This document shows, piece after piece, positions 21,065 through 21,253 of a stretch of DNA of 21,253 nt. Origin of the DNA: a virus. How positions within the stretch are numbered: the stretch's first letter is position 1; each line of letters opens with the position of its first letter. Made by a program: the position numbers and the translations under genes. The notes under the pieces were generated by a model. That model was given only the letters and a program-made list of their open reading frames with translations, made no database searches and was not told the origin of the DNA. Location of the stretch: positions 1-21,253 of the IMG/VR virus record IMGVR_UViG_3300032293_000145, one strand, 5' to 3'.

Positions 21065-21253
21065 TATCTTTTGAGTGTTTCGAGTTTTTTAAAACGGTCG
21101 AAATAGGAAACACCAAACCACCATAATGCCATGTATGCATAATGTCTGCAATAGGGCAAAAAAGGGTTTAAATGCCCCTACAAACGATTTTGATGTCTTT
21201 TTCTATAAACTATACGGTCATATCTTCTACAGGTCATATAAGGGCTATTTGGG
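21065..21253. other. Right-edge region without an assignable gene
   Basis: No frame with a convincing start and ribosome site spans these 189 bases. On the minus strand one frame is open for 37 codons (21177-21067) and stops with TAG exactly where the next promoter begins. A different minus-strand frame is open upstream of it, and TTTTTT occurs near 21165-21160. This could be the decayed 3' end of a gene or noncoding leader sequence. Confidence 0.4.

Noticed and set aside
1-21253. tRNA genes, integrase, attachment sites or insertion sequences
   Set aside because: I looked for cloverleaf arms, transposase or recombinase motifs and terminal repeats and saw none. A covariance-model scan would be the decisive test for tRNAs.

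Overview
The window is a section of a tailed double-stranded DNA phage (or prophage) genome. It carries an HK97-type head module (major capsid protein, prohead protease with a scaffold-like tail, portal) and a long run of tail-fibre, adhesin and glycosylation genes. All genes but one lie on the minus strand, so transcription runs from high to low coordinates. Base composition is moderately A+T-rich. Three clues point to an actinobacterial host: many genes seem to be leaderless (a TATAAT-like box 6-9 nt before ATG and no Shine-Dalgarno), several fibre families resemble those of actinobacterial phages, and the small membrane protein near the right end has a GGSSxKDQVxRLE motif I associate with actinophage proteins. 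An A+T-rich actinobacterium such as a freshwater planktonic lineage would fit. This is inference, not proof.

Layout in transcription order. At 21046-20753 lies a small membrane/coiled-coil protein, followed by a gap with an A+T-only tract, two dyads and a candidate small RNA or terminator. At 20526-19302 is a translationally coupled set: an Ig/BppU-like protein and two collagen-repeat proteins. At 19270-17280 are two tandem paralogous family-2 glycosyltransferases. At 17271-15488 are a low-complexity fibre and a carbohydrate-binding-module protein joined by TAATG. At 14902-15447, on the plus strand, is a secreted NlpC/P60 peptidase with its own promoter. At 14773-10140 are a small helical protein, two short proteins sharing an Mtd-like N-terminal domain and two long repetitive fibres. 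At 10056-8017 is a compact adenosylcobalamin-dependent (class II) ribonucleotide reductase with its own promoter, ribosome site and terminator. At 7954-4394 is a giant LamG-like adhesin. At 4375-1 are a small unknown protein, portal, protease-scaffold and capsid, the last running off the left edge.

The head genes form an assembly line: the portal nucleates the procapsid, the C-terminal region of the protease polypeptide probably scaffolds the shell, and the protease then clears the scaffold. An in-frame ATG with a strong ribosome site inside the protease gene would let the phage make excess scaffold. The fibre, collagen, LamG and CBM proteins form a large host-recognition set, and the paired glycosyltransferases may decorate it or the host surface. 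The reductase and the secreted peptidase are self-contained cassettes inserted among structural genes. No terminase, tape measure, major tail protein, integrase or tRNA is visible here.

The most striking global feature is a set of extended -10 promoters (TGnTATAAT) placed before almost every transcription unit. About half are placed so that transcription should start at, or within a few bases of, the ATG.
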